From Vulcanimicrobiota bacterium (GTDB lineage Bacteria; Vulcanimicrobiota; Xenobia; Xenobiales; JADMJV01): DNA of 64,000 nt. The stretch spans positions 62,001 to 126,000 of the forward strand of contig JAFKGI010000021.1 of assembly GCA_017307785.1 (NCBI GenBank), written 5' to 3'. Of the stretch, positions 9,125 to 18,152 are shown one piece after another. The position numbers and the translations under genes were made by a program. The stretch's first letter is position 1; every line of letters begins with the position of its first letter. The notes beneath the pieces are model-generated. The model searched no databases, had not been told where the DNA came from, and saw only the letters and a program-made list of their open reading frames with translations.

Positions 9125-9406
9125 ATGATTTGGATGGATTTAACTCGCTTCGCGCATAAGAAGGGTATGGGCTCGACCAAGAACGGTCGCGACAGTAACC
9201 CGCAGATGCTTGGTGTGAAGCGTTTCGGAGGCCAGGAAGTATTGTCCGGCAATATCCTGGTGCGCCAGCGCGGAAACAAATTCTGGGCCGGCGAGAACGT
9301 GGGCCAGGGTCGTGATTACACCCTGTTCGCCACCGCGGACGGTCAGGTTGCTTTCGAAAAGCGCGCTGGTCGGACCCTGGTTTCGGTCAAGCCCGCCCAA
9401 GACTAA
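9125..9406 (+). CDS. rpmA: 50S ribosomal protein L27
   Basis: A 93-residue L27 with the universal core FAHKKGMGSTKNGRDSN. L27 sits at the peptidyl-transferase centre of the 50S subunit. The start is the ATG at 9125, 5 nt after GGAGG. This leaves about ten residues (MIWMDLTRF) ahead of AHKKG. That extension resembles the short leader of Firmicutes L27 (core pattern LQFF before AHKKG), which the cysteine protease Prp removes. Neither rplU (L21) nor prp, the usual neighbours in such genomes, lies in this window. It is followed by obg, a common arrangement. Confidence 0.95.
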   Translation: MIWMDLTRFAHKKGMGSTKNGRDSNPQMLGVKRFGGQEVLSGNILVRQRGNKFWAGENVGQGRDYTLFATADGQVAFEKRAGRTLVSVKPAQD

Positions 9407-9444
9407 CACGGGATACGGAGTCTGCTTTTGGCATACTCCCACAG

Positions 9445-9473
9445 CAGCCTCGGACGCCCGAGGCTGTTTCTAT
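9445..9473 (+). terminator. Hairpin between rpmA and obg (terminator or attenuator)
   Basis: A perfect 9-bp stem, CAGCCTCGG (9445-9453) with CCGAGGCTG (9458-9466), is followed by a T-rich but interrupted tail (TTTCTATTT). It probably terminates part of the transcripts after rpmA, lowering obg expression relative to L27. Confidence 0.65.
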
Positions 9474-9488
9474 TTGGAGTAAAATATT

Positions 9489-10952
9489 ATGAGTCACGGT
9501 CTCGTTGATCACATCACCCTTTACACGCGCGGCGGCGACGGCGGCGACGGCTCTCGTTCCATGCGGACCGAGAAATTTATCCCCGCCGGTGGTCCGGATG
9601 GTGGCGACGGCGGGCGAGGCGCAGACGTCTATCTGGAAGTGGATGCCAATCTGCACACCCTTCTGGACTTCAAGCGTAAGGTTCACTGGAAAGCCGGCCA
9701 CGGCGGCAAGGGGGGCAAGAAGCGCTCTCACGGGGCGGACGGCCGAGACCTGATCATCAAAGTGCCTCCCGGGACCGTGGTGTTGGATAAGGACAGTGGC
9801 CTGTGCCTGGCCGACCTTTTCCGCGAAGGCGAGCGCGTGTTGGTCGCTCGCGGCGGCAAGGGGGGGCGTGGCAACATGCATTTCGTGACTTCGGTCCATA
9901 AAGCGCCGCGTTACTGCGAGCAGGGAGAGCCGGGCGAAGAGCGCTGGTTGACTCTGGATCTGCAGATGATGGCCGAAGTTGGCATCGTGGGCTTCCCCAA
10001 TGCCGGCAAATCGACGCTCCTGAGCGTCATTTCCCGGGCGGAGCCGAAGGTGGGCGATTACCCTTTCACCACTCTCCAGCCGATTCTGGGAGTGGTCAAC
10101 CGAGGTTACCAGGGCATCGTTTTTGCTGACTTGCCTGGCCTGGTCGAGGGCGCTTCCGAGGGCGTCGGGCTGGGACACCGCTTCCTGCGTCACGTGGAGC
10201 GCACGCGCGTGTTGCTGCACCTGCTCGACCTGGCCTCGCTCAAGGTCGAGGAGCCGCTGGCTACCTACGATACGCTGCGCCGCGAACTGCGCCTGTACAG
10301 CCAGAATCTGGCCCTGCGGCCGGAGGTATTGGCCGTCAACAAGTGCGAGCTGGAAGGGCAACAGGAAGTCCTGGAAGCTTTGCGCAAGGCATGCAAGAAG
10401 CGAGGATTGCCGCTTTTCGAGGTGAGCTGCCATGAGCACCGGGGCATGCAGCCGCTGCTGGACCGTCTGTTTGCGGAGCTGGATGAGACCGAGCCGCCGG
10501 AGCGTCAGCTGGCCCATCCACTGCCTCCACGCACCCATCGTGAGTTTCGGGTGGAGTACGAAGTCGACTGCTGGCGAGTTTTCGGCGAGCAGGTCGAGCA
10601 ACTGGTCAAAGCCACCGATATGCAGGATCCTGACCAGGTTCGTAACTTGCAGCGCAAGTTGCTCGGCTGGGGCGTGGAGGATGAGTTGCTGCGCCAGGGA
10701 GCGGAAGCCGGCGATACCGTCCGCATTGACCGCAATCTGTTTGATTTCGAGCCGACTCCGGACTGGTTGCGCAAGGAGCGGATGCCCGATCCGGACGCGG
10801 TAGAGGTCAGACCGTCCCAGAAAGACCGCCTGGTGCGGCGCGGACAACTTCGCCAGTCGGCCAAGGAGCAGGCCCATCAGCTTGGTAAGCAGGTCGGCTC
10901 CCGCGGTCGCGGTCGCAAAGGACAGGAACGGAAGATCCAGGGAACCGAGTGA
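9489..10952 (+). CDS. obg: Obg-family GTPase (ObgE/CgtA)
   Basis: A 487-residue GTPase involved in 50S ribosome assembly and stress control. The glycine-rich Obg fold covers about residues 3-158. The G domain has G1 GFPNAGKS (168-175), G2 YPFTT (191-195) and G3 DLPG (214-217). G4 reads NKCE (284-287) instead of the usual NKxD, a conservative change at the guanine-specificity residue. An OCT domain is visible at about 346-420, and a basic Lys/Arg/Gln-rich tail follows. The stop overlaps the ATG of the downstream esterase by one base. Confidence 0.95.
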   Translation: MSHGLVDHITLYTRGGDGGDGSRSMRTEKFIPAGGPDGGDGGRGADVYLEVDANLHTLLDFKRKVHWKAGHGGKGGKKRSHGADGRDLIIKVPPGTVVLDKDSGLCLADLFREGERVLVARGGKGGRGNMHFVTSVHKAPRYCEQGEPGEERWLTLDLQMMAEVGIVGFPNAGKSTLLSVISRAEPKVGDYPFTTLQPILGVVNRGYQGIVFADLPGLVEGASEGVGLGHRFLRHVERTRVLLHLLDLASLKVEEPLATYDTLRRELRLYSQNLALRPEVLAVNKCELEGQQEVLEALRKACKKRGLPLFEVSCHEHRGMQPLLDRLFAELDETEPPERQLAHPLPPRTHREFRVEYEVDCWRVFGEQVEQLVKATDMQDPDQVRNLQRKLLGWGVEDELLRQGAEAGDTVRIDRNLFDFEPTPDWLRKERMPDPDAVEVRPSQKDRLVRRGQLRQSAKEQAHQLGKQVGSRGRGRKGQERKIQGTE

Positions 10953-12307
10953 TGCTCAGGCGTCTGCTCGCCCTCGCTCTGCTGGCGGCTCCGGTTGGCG
11001 CCGAGGTCGTGCCTCACCCGCTCTTTACCGATGGTGCCGTGCTCCAGCGGGACCGCGTTGTGCCGGTCTGGGGGACCGCGCAAGAAGGCGAGCGGGTGGA
11101 AGTTCGGGTCGGAGATCAGACGGTCCATACCGTGGCCCGGGCCGGCAAGTGGCGCGTCGAGTTGCAGCCCCGCCCGGCTGGTGGCCCCTATCAGATGACC
11201 GTCCGGGGCAACAATACCCTCACCTTCAACAACCTCGTCTACGGTGACGTCTACCTGTGCAGCGGCCAATCCAATATGGAATGGACCGTGGAGATTTCCG
11301 CCGAGAAAGAGCAGTTGCTGGCCGAGCCGCTCGACCCCCAACTGCGCCTGTTTCTGGTGGAGCGCCACATCGCCGAGCGGCCAGAGGCCACTCCAGTCAA
11401 CCAGGCCGGCTGGAACTCGCCGCGGGCGCGCATGTCGGCGGTGGGTTATACGTTTGGCCGCTATCTGCGTCGTGCCGAGGGGGTTCCCATCGGCCTGATC
11501 TCCGCCAGTTGGGGAGGGACGATTGCCGAAGCCTGGACTCGTCGTGAGGCGCTGGCGGGCCTTCCTCTGGGTCCGTCCGTCAGGCCCGCCCCCGGCGAGC
11601 CCAATCATCCAGCTCTGCTCTATAACGGCATGATTGCGCCTTTGCAGCCTTATGCGATTCGGGGTGCGATCTGGTATCAGGGCGAGGCCAACACGGGCCG
11701 AGCCGCTCACTATCAGGCGCTGCTGACCGCCATGATTGGGGACTGGCGCAAGCTGTGGGGCTGCGGCGAGTTTCCCTTCCTGTTGGTCCAGCTGGCTCCT
11801 TATCAGCAACCTTCCGCACAGCCTGCCGATAGCGATTGGGCCCGCCTGCGGGAAGCTCAGCGCCAGGTCGCTCGCACCGTTCCCAACACGGCCATGGTGG
11901 TGATTACGGACCTGGGAGATGAAGATATCCATCCTTTGCGCAAGCAGCCGGTCGGAGAACGTCTGGGAATGGCCGCTCGGCACTTCGTCTATGGCGAAGC
12001 GCTGGAGTGGAGCGGTCCTCAGGTGGAGTCGGTAGAGCCCCAAGGCGACGGCCTGCTGGTCCGCTTCAGTCACGTGGGTTCCGGCCTGGTGTGTCAGGGG
12101 GACCAATTGACCGACTTCGCTCTGGCCTCTGCCTATGGCAAATTTCACTGGGCCGAGGCCGCCATCACCTCTCCCGACACGGTGCTGGTGCGGTGCCCTG
12201 AAATCAAACAGCCGAAGCGGCTGCGCTTCGGCTGGAGTATTTCTCCCCGGGTCAACCTGGTCAACTCTTTCGAGCTGCCGGCTTCCCCTTTCGAGACTTC
12301 GCTTTAG
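10952..12307 (+). CDS. Secreted sialate O-acetylesterase-like SGNH hydrolase
   Basis: About 451 residues with a signal peptide (LLALALLAAPVGA, about 1-17). It shows the sialic-acid-esterase signatures CSGQSNMEW (nucleophile Ser107), WYQGEAN and a DIHP block containing the likely catalytic His. Enzymes of this family remove O-acetyl groups from sialic acids or plant-wall sugars in the periplasm or medium. An N-terminal beta-rich domain (about 20-95) precedes the catalytic part, as is usual. The start overlaps the obg stop. The end overlaps the ispH stop by three bases. With no sialic-acid catabolic genes nearby, the real substrate is open. Confidence 0.85.
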   Translation: MLRRLLALALLAAPVGAEVVPHPLFTDGAVLQRDRVVPVWGTAQEGERVEVRVGDQTVHTVARAGKWRVELQPRPAGGPYQMTVRGNNTLTFNNLVYGDVYLCSGQSNMEWTVEISAEKEQLLAEPLDPQLRLFLVERHIAERPEATPVNQAGWNSPRARMSAVGYTFGRYLRRAEGVPIGLISASWGGTIAEAWTRREALAGLPLGPSVRPAPGEPNHPALLYNGMIAPLQPYAIRGAIWYQGEANTGRAAHYQALLTAMIGDWRKLWGCGEFPFLLVQLAPYQQPSAQPADSDWARLREAQRQVARTVPNTAMVVITDLGDEDIHPLRKQPVGERLGMAARHFVYGEALEWSGPQVESVEPQGDGLLVRFSHVGSGLVCQGDQLTDFALASAYGKFHWAEAAITSPDTVLVRCPEIKQPKRLRFGWSISPRVNLVNSFELPASPFETSL

Positions 12308-13287
12308 GTCTTGCTGACCACGTGCTTGGTCATGAGCGTCTCGCCCAGCTTGGACTGACGAGCCACTCCGGCGAGTTCTCGGGGTAGGGTGAAGACCACG
12401 TCTTCCTCGATCACGTCGAGGTCGGCAAATTCCACCTTGAACTGGGTCTCCAGCCAGCGTACTACGTCCTGGACCAGGATTTCCGGGGCCGAGGCGCCGG
12501 CGGTGATGCCGACCTTCTCCACGCCTTCGAACAGTTCGCGAACCAGGTCGCTGGAGTCGTTGATTAACTTACTTTTGCAGCCCTTGGCGGTGGCAACTTC
12601 AACCAGGCGGTTGGAGTTGGAGGAGGTGCGGGAACCAATCACCAGGATCAGATCGCACTGGCGGGCCATTTCCTTGATAGCCGTCTGGCGGTTGGTGGTG
12701 GCGTAGCAGATGTCGTCGGTCGGCGGCGCCTCGATGTGCGGGAAACGAGCTTTGAGAGCCAGGATCACTTCGCGAGTGTCGTCCACCGACAGGGTGGTCT
12801 GGGTCAAGTAGACGAGCTTTTCTTCCTGCGGCAGGCTGAGGTTGGCCACATCGCTGGCGTCCTCTACCAGGGTGATGGAGCCGGGGGCTTCTCCCATGGT
12901 GCCTTCGACCTCCACGTGATTGCGGTGGCCGATGAGCACGATGTGGTAGCCGCGCTTGGCATAGCGAATGGCTTCCAGGTGCACCTTGGTGACCAGCGGG
13001 CAGGTGGCGTCGATAATTTTGAGCTCGCGGCTTTTGGCCTGTTCTTTGATAGCCGGGGAGACGCCGTGGGCGGAGAAGACGGTAACCGAACCGGCCGGGA
13101 TCGATTCGATTTCGTCCACAAAGACGGCGCCTTTCTTGCGCAGCTCGTTGCAAACGTGGTCATTGTGCACGATTTCGTGACGCACGTAGATCGGAGGACC
13201 ATAGATGTCCAGGGCGATTTCCACCACGTCGATGGCGCGGTCCACGCCGGCGCAGAATCCGCGTGGCTTGGCGAGATAAACTTTCAT
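12304..13287 (-). CDS. ispH: 4-hydroxy-3-methylbut-2-enyl diphosphate reductase
   Basis: A 327-residue [4Fe-4S] enzyme for the last step of the MEP isoprenoid pathway (HMBPP to IPP and DMAPP). The three cluster cysteines are C12 (PRGFCAGV), C96 (DATCPLV) and C194 (DDICYATTNRQ). The substrate-binding block TSSNSNRL and the active-site region around HVEVEGT are also present. There is no N-terminal extension or S1-domain fusion. The gene is monocistronic by context, facing the esterase gene. Confidence 0.97.
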   Translation of the reverse strand: MKVYLAKPRGFCAGVDRAIDVVEIALDIYGPPIYVRHEIVHNDHVCNELRKKGAVFVDEIESIPAGSVTVFSAHGVSPAIKEQAKSRELKIIDATCPLVTKVHLEAIRYAKRGYHIVLIGHRNHVEVEGTMGEAPGSITLVEDASDVANLSLPQEEKLVYLTQTTLSVDDTREVILALKARFPHIEAPPTDDICYATTNRQTAIKEMARQCDLILVIGSRTSSNSNRLVEVATAKGCKSKLINDSSDLVRELFEGVEKVGITAGASAPEILVQDVVRWLETQFKVEFADLDVIEEDVVFTLPRELAGVARQSKLGETLMTKHVVSKT

Positions 13288-13380
13288 AGGGCCTCCAGAG
13301 ATTAATTCAAAAACTATTCTTCCATGGTGAATCTTCTTTAAACACCAGGATGTGCGGCGGGGTGACGGAAAACCAGCTGA

Positions 13381-14151
13381 ATGAAGCGACTTCTGCTGGG
13401 CCTTCTGCTCACCTTGTCGGCGTCTCCTCAGGCGCTGCCCAATCCTCCCTTCACGATCAATCGAAAGATCACGTTGGCTCAGGTCAACCGAGGAGGCCGA
13501 GTCGAGCTCTTCTATGACCTCTCGCAGTTTCCCGGATGCTCGCTGCAGGTCACCTGTTATCGCTTCCTGGGTCCAGACGGATCACCCAAGATGACGGAGT
13601 GGACGATTCCCGGCGGTACCGGAATGAAGCGCCTGGACTTCAAGAAGATGCCGGTTTCCCAGTATTTCTTCAAAGGTCAGTTGCTTGACGCGCAAAATCA
13701 GCCGGTGGCGATGGATTTTCGGCCGGTTCAGCTGGAGTATGGCGGCTGGAGCGGTCGTCTGCGGGTGGAAGAGGCGACCCGCAAAGCGGCTTCCGATCCC
13801 AATGCACCGATGGGGGTCATCCCCAAGCAGACCGAAGACTCCAGCGAATGGGACTTCAAGGTCACGCCCGATGCGGTCGTGGTCCAGCCCGGCGCGCAAG
13901 CGAACCTGGCGGCCACCTTAAACTCGCGCCCGGTCGCCGAGGAGCTTCAGTGGTTTCTCAAGGGGCCCGGCAAGCTGGTGGTGATCGAGAACTTCATCGC
14001 GGTCTACACGGCTGACAAGCAAATCGATGGCGATCAACGGGCCACCATCACGGTGGTGGCGCCGCGCCATTCTCAGTTTCGTCAGGAAATTCAGGTGCTG
14101 GTCACCCGCGAGAACGTCCAGGGGTCGAAAGAAGCTAAGACTTCGGAGTGA
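13381..14151 (+). CDS. Secreted protein of unknown function
   Basis: A 256-residue protein with a clear signal peptide (MKRLLLGLLLTLSASPQA). The rest is soluble and strand-rich. The second half (about 155-245) reads like an Ig-type beta domain (DFKVTPDAVVVQPGAQANL, then regularly spaced strands to ITVVAPRHS). I do not recognise a family. There is no good ribosome site at the ATG. The 3' end overlaps the end of the opposite-strand M16-like gene by 17 bp. Confidence 0.7.
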   Translation: MKRLLLGLLLTLSASPQALPNPPFTINRKITLAQVNRGGRVELFYDLSQFPGCSLQVTCYRFLGPDGSPKMTEWTIPGGTGMKRLDFKKMPVSQYFFKGQLLDAQNQPVAMDFRPVQLEYGGWSGRLRVEEATRKAASDPNAPMGVIPKQTEDSSEWDFKVTPDAVVVQPGAQANLAATLNSRPVAEELQWFLKGPGKLVVIENFIAVYTADKQIDGDQRATITVVAPRHSQFRQEIQVLVTRENVQGSKEAKTSE

Positions 14152-16438
14152 GCACCAGCGTGACCATGCGGTCAGGCGCCAGGCGCAGGCGGGCCGAGGC
14201 GAGCACGTCCTTGACGCTGACATTGTGATAGATTCCGGCAAAACCTTGATTGTAGCTGTCCGAGAGGCGGAACAGTTCCAGGTTTCGCAGTTGCAACACT
14301 AAGCCGGTCGAATTTTTGCAAGCCACCTGCTGCTGCCCTTCGAGACGGGAAACCGCCAGACGCAATTCCTCAGCGCTGACTTCTTTGGAGCGCAGCGCGT
14401 CCAATTGCTCTTTCAGCCGGGTTTGAACCTGGGCCAGGTTCTCGGCTGGACAATCGATGCGCAGCAACCACGGTGCCACTCCAGTGGAGGAGAGGAAGCT
14501 GCAGTCCACCCTTTCCGCCAGCGGTTGTTTCAAGCGCAGTTCCATCTGCAGCCGGCTGCGCAGGGGATCGGCAGCCAACGCCTGGAGCAGGAGAACGAAG
14601 GCATAGTAGTCCGCGTCGCGCCGACTGGGCCCGTAGCCCCCCACCAGAAGCGTGCAACGGGGAACGTCGGCGGGCAGCACCACCGGTGCCTTCTGCTCAC
14701 TGGTGGCCAGCGCCTCGATGTGATTCCAGGGCTCGCCGGCCGCCGGCACGGCGCTGAGGGCGTTGCTCAATTCGTTGCTGTTGACGCCGCCGCTGAGAAA
14801 CAGGTTCCAGCGCCCGCGCTGGCGGACTTCGTTTTGCAGCTCCTGCAGGCGCTCGGGAGCCAGAGCGACCCGCTGGCCTTCTCGGCCCAGGGGGTGGTCT
14901 GGGGGGAAAAGCAGCCGCAGCCACTCGCGATAACCTTGCTGGAGCGGGCTGATGCTTTCGTTCGAGGTGGGCTGGCAGCGAGCCGCCAGCAGCGGATCAA
15001 ACTTGTTGGTGCTCCAGGTCTGAATCCACTTGCTGACCCAGGCGGATGCTTGCTCGCGCGGCAGGTAGGCGGAAAACTGCCAACCATAGGGTTGAGCTTC
15101 CACCCGGGTGGCCAGTTCGGGCTCGAATCCGGCCTGCCAGTAAGCGGCCAGCCACTCCGCTCTGCCGGCCAGGGCGGCTGCGTCGCAGGAACTACCCCCG
15201 GGTAATACCGCTCGGATGGCCACGATGGGAAGATCCGGAACGGCCTGGATGAGCACGCTGCTACCGGGGGTTGGCTCCAGGCGCACAAAGGCTGGCGGGC
15301 CGACGGGAGTGGCGGCGGGCGGGGCCGGGGAAGCCTTGGGCTTGAGGCTGCTGCCCGCATTCTTGGTGGGCGCGGCCAGCGTCACGGGCAGACCTTCCCC
15401 GTGTTTCTGAGTCCAGGCCATATCGGCTTTCCAGAGCAAGGGGTCATAGGCTTTCAGGGCCTCCAGGGTTTTCAGGTCCTGGCCCAGTTCGCCCTGGGCC
15501 TGCTCGAAGGCCAGCAGGTTTGAGCGCTCCCCCAGGTCATCGCGTTCTTCCAGCCAGTCCCGGACAGCCAGCTGACGTAGCGGGATGGTCACCAGCAGGC
15601 CGCTGTCGGCTCCCGCTCCCGAAAGTCTTTGACGAGCAGCTTCCACACTCGATTTGGCGGTGGAGCAGCTGAGCCAGTACTCGTCCTGGGCGGGGGACAG
15701 GTCCAGTTGGAGTTCCTTGTCCTGGGAGCGCAGAGCGGTGCGCCAGAGCCAGGCGGCTGCTCGCTGCTGAGCCTGAGTCGGCCTGGCGTAGGACCAACCC
15801 AGGCGGCCGGGGAGAAACTCACCCGCTCCGGCCGCGGGCCCGGGCTGCCCGGCTTTGACGGGTGGCACTTTGCTAAGGATCGAGGTGATTTCCGCCTGCT
15901 CGTAGCCGCCCACCAGGGAAAGAACTCCCTGAGCCGGGTTCCAGTGCTGCGTAAAGAGCGAGCGCAGGCGGGTGGGGTCGAGGTTAGCGGGAGCGCCATA
16001 GGTGCTGAGCAGGCCACTCAGGTCCTCGCCCTGCAGCCACTGTCCGGCCAGTCGGTCCAATTGGACCTGGGTCGCCCAACCAGCGTAGCCTCGAGGCACC
16101 ACCAGGGTGAAGCTACTCCAGCTCTGACCGGTTTGATAACTGGTCAGGCCGCCCATTTCTTCCAGTCTCAACAGAAGAGTGCCGGCGGGGTAGCGACCGC
16201 CGCAACGAGAGAGAATCTTGTTCAGCGACTCACACGCCTGCGGGTCGTGGGCTCGGCCCCAGGGCATCACCAGAGTAACGGCGGCTACCGGTCGGTCCGG
16301 AAGATTCTGGATTAGCAGACTGGCTCCGCTGGCGATGGTTCGGCGCTCCACCGGGCCAGCGGTCGTTTCCACCAGCTCCTGGGCCGACAGGGGGAATGCC
16401 CAACAGAGCAAGAAAAGGAACAGCTGCAACGGCTTCAT
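14135..16438 (-). CDS. Secreted M16-family protein, apparently without a zinc-protease motif
   Basis: A 767-residue protein with a signal peptide (MKPLQLFLFLLCWAFPLSA). Two M16-like halves (about 20-390 and 405-765) are joined by an Ala/Pro linker. Repeated M16 features are visible: the NLPDRPVAAVTLVMPWG and VPDLPIVAIRAVLPGG strands, and the Gly-rich turns. Active M16 enzymes carry HxxEH near the start of one half; here that place reads AHDPQACESLNKILSR, and no HxxEH is found in either half. It may be a non-catalytic partner of an active M16 subunit, as in PqqL/processing-peptidase pairs, but no such partner is encoded nearby. Confidence 0.75.
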   Translation of the reverse strand: MKPLQLFLFLLCWAFPLSAQELVETTAGPVERRTIASGASLLIQNLPDRPVAAVTLVMPWGRAHDPQACESLNKILSRCGGRYPAGTLLLRLEEMGGLTSYQTGQSWSSFTLVVPRGYAGWATQVQLDRLAGQWLQGEDLSGLLSTYGAPANLDPTRLRSLFTQHWNPAQGVLSLVGGYEQAEITSILSKVPPVKAGQPGPAAGAGEFLPGRLGWSYARPTQAQQRAAAWLWRTALRSQDKELQLDLSPAQDEYWLSCSTAKSSVEAARQRLSGAGADSGLLVTIPLRQLAVRDWLEERDDLGERSNLLAFEQAQGELGQDLKTLEALKAYDPLLWKADMAWTQKHGEGLPVTLAAPTKNAGSSLKPKASPAPPAATPVGPPAFVRLEPTPGSSVLIQAVPDLPIVAIRAVLPGGSSCDAAALAGRAEWLAAYWQAGFEPELATRVEAQPYGWQFSAYLPREQASAWVSKWIQTWSTNKFDPLLAARCQPTSNESISPLQQGYREWLRLLFPPDHPLGREGQRVALAPERLQELQNEVRQRGRWNLFLSGGVNSNELSNALSAVPAAGEPWNHIEALATSEQKAPVVLPADVPRCTLLVGGYGPSRRDADYYAFVLLLQALAADPLRSRLQMELRLKQPLAERVDCSFLSSTGVAPWLLRIDCPAENLAQVQTRLKEQLDALRSKEVSAEELRLAVSRLEGQQQVACKNSTGLVLQLRNLELFRLSDSYNQGFAGIYHNVSVKDVLASARLRLAPDRMVTLVLTPKS

Positions 16439-16530
16439 GCGGAGCTATTTGCCCAACTGTCCATAGAGAGAAACAAGGTGCTGCCCACAATTCGTCTTTA
16501 CCCTACTTCCTGGAACGTCAGCAGCTACCC

Positions 16531-18150
16531 ATGACGGAAGACCAGCTTCCCCGCCATCTGCGCGCGCCGTTTCCCTGCTTGGGCCGCCGAGGCGTGGCCG
16601 TATCCGACCATCCGCAGGCCTCGCAGGCAGCCTGTGACGTGCTTGCCGCCGGGGGCAGCGCGGTCGACGCCGCCATTGCGCTCTCCCTCGTTCTGGGTTG
16701 CGCCTGTCCTTACTACACCGGCATCGGTGGGGGAGCGTTCGGTCTGGTGTGGATGCCGGGCTGGAACGAGCCGCGTTGGCTGGACTTCCGGGAAGTGGCT
16801 CCAGCCGCGGCCCACAACGATACGTTTGAAGACCTTCCGGATATGGCTTCGACTCAGGGAAAACACTCGGTAGGCGTACCCGGCATGCTGGCCGGTCTTG
16901 GAGAACTCCATCAGCAATTTGGCCGCCTGCCCTGGAAGGATTTATTTAGCCCTGCCATCGCGGCCGCTCGGGCGGGTGTGGCGGTCGACTCGAACTGGTA
17001 CCGGATTTCCTTGTCCAAGGAGCGCATTCTGGCCAACTTCCCGGAAGCTGCCCGGCTCTTCTTGCGTGACGGAGTGAGTCCATTTCCAGGGACGCCCATT
17101 CCTCTGCCGGAATTGGCCGACACCTACGAGCATCTGGCCGAATATGGAGCCCGGTCCTTCTATCAGGGGCCATTGGCGGAGCGAATTCTGGGCTGCCTGG
17201 ATGGCTGGATCACGGCCGAGGATCTGGCCGGATACCGAGTCCGCTGGCGGACGCCCCTGGCCATGGATTGGCGCGGAGGCAGATTGCACACCGTCAGTTC
17301 TCCCTCCGCCGGCGGGTTGCAATTGCTGCAGATTCTGGGACTGATGGAGCGCCGCGGCGGCCCCGGAGCGAGTCTGGAAGACAACAGCCATTGGCTGGCG
17401 GAGGCGATGCGCATCAGCTTCCGCGATCGCACGCAGAGTGCGGGGGATCCGGATTTCAAGGGGCCAGATCCGAACTTGTTCTTGAGCGGAGATTGGTTCG
17501 AGGACTGGTCGACTCAGATGGCTCCCGACTCGATTCTGCAACTGATCGGGCCCACGCTGGCTTACTCGACCGGGGGAACGGCTTCCCACGTCGTGGCCAG
17601 CGCCGACGGCGGGGTAGTGGTCATCACCGAATCGGTCAATCACTGGTTCGGGTCTTTCATGGTTGCGCCCGGCACGGGAATTTTGCTGAACAATATCATG
17701 GACGATTTTACCACTCATCGGCATCGTCCGGATGGCTTCAATCTGGCGCCGGCGCCGTGGAACCTGGTGGAGGCCGGCAAGCGTCCGGTCAGCAGCAGTA
17801 CGCCCGTCGTCTGGATGGTCAACGGGCGCCCACGACTGGTAGTCGGCTCCGCGGGGGGGCCGCGCATCACGACTTCGGTGGCTCAGATTTTGCTCAACAG
17901 CGTCTGGCACGGGCACAACATTCAGCAGGCGGTGCAGGCTCCGCGTCTCCACCACCAGTGGTATCCAGATCATCTGGAAGTCGAGCCCCAGGTCCCAGAG
18001 AGCCTGCGTGCGGCCATGCGTGCCCGGGGGCACCGAATCCAGGAGCATGCCTGCCGCAGCCACGCCTCCGCTCTGGAGTGCCACTGGGAGGAAGGCTTTT
18101 TCAGCGGCGGTGCCGATTTTCGCAGCTTCGGCTCGGCTCGAGGCCTCTAG
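16531..18150 (+). CDS. ggt: Gamma-glutamyltransferase-like Ntn hydrolase
   Basis: About 539 residues of the GGT family, which cleaves or transfers gamma-glutamyl groups (for example from glutathione) after self-processing into two chains. The GGSAVDAAIA block and the GIGGGAFGLVW block are typical. The autoprocessing/nucleophile Thr aligns with the first T of TASHVVASADGG, followed by the conserved TESVN and GILLNNIMDDF. The family usually has TTH or TSH at that site, so the residue next to the nucleophile differs. No signal peptide precedes the ATG chosen, which is odd for a normally periplasmic enzyme. An upstream in-frame extension does not provide one either. Confidence 0.85.
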   Translation: MTEDQLPRHLRAPFPCLGRRGVAVSDHPQASQAACDVLAAGGSAVDAAIALSLVLGCACPYYTGIGGGAFGLVWMPGWNEPRWLDFREVAPAAAHNDTFEDLPDMASTQGKHSVGVPGMLAGLGELHQQFGRLPWKDLFSPAIAAARAGVAVDSNWYRISLSKERILANFPEAARLFLRDGVSPFPGTPIPLPELADTYEHLAEYGARSFYQGPLAERILGCLDGWITAEDLAGYRVRWRTPLAMDWRGGRLHTVSSPSAGGLQLLQILGLMERRGGPGASLEDNSHWLAEAMRISFRDRTQSAGDPDFKGPDPNLFLSGDWFEDWSTQMAPDSILQLIGPTLAYSTGGTASHVVASADGGVVVITESVNHWFGSFMVAPGTGILLNNIMDDFTTHRHRPDGFNLAPAPWNLVEAGKRPVSSSTPVVWMVNGRPRLVVGSAGGPRITTSVAQILLNSVWHGHNIQQAVQAPRLHHQWYPDHLEVEPQVPESLRAAMRARGHRIQEHACRSHASALECHWEEGFFSGGADFRSFGSARGL

Positions 18151-18152
18151 CG

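Noticed and set aside
9387..10877. Long minus-strand frame opposite obg
   Set aside because: It mirrors obg codons; the plus strand carries a complete, canonical Obg with known motifs.
10877..12148. Long minus-strand frame opposite the sialate esterase gene
   Set aside because: The plus strand has a signal peptide and all esterase motifs; the opposite frame has none and no ribosome site.
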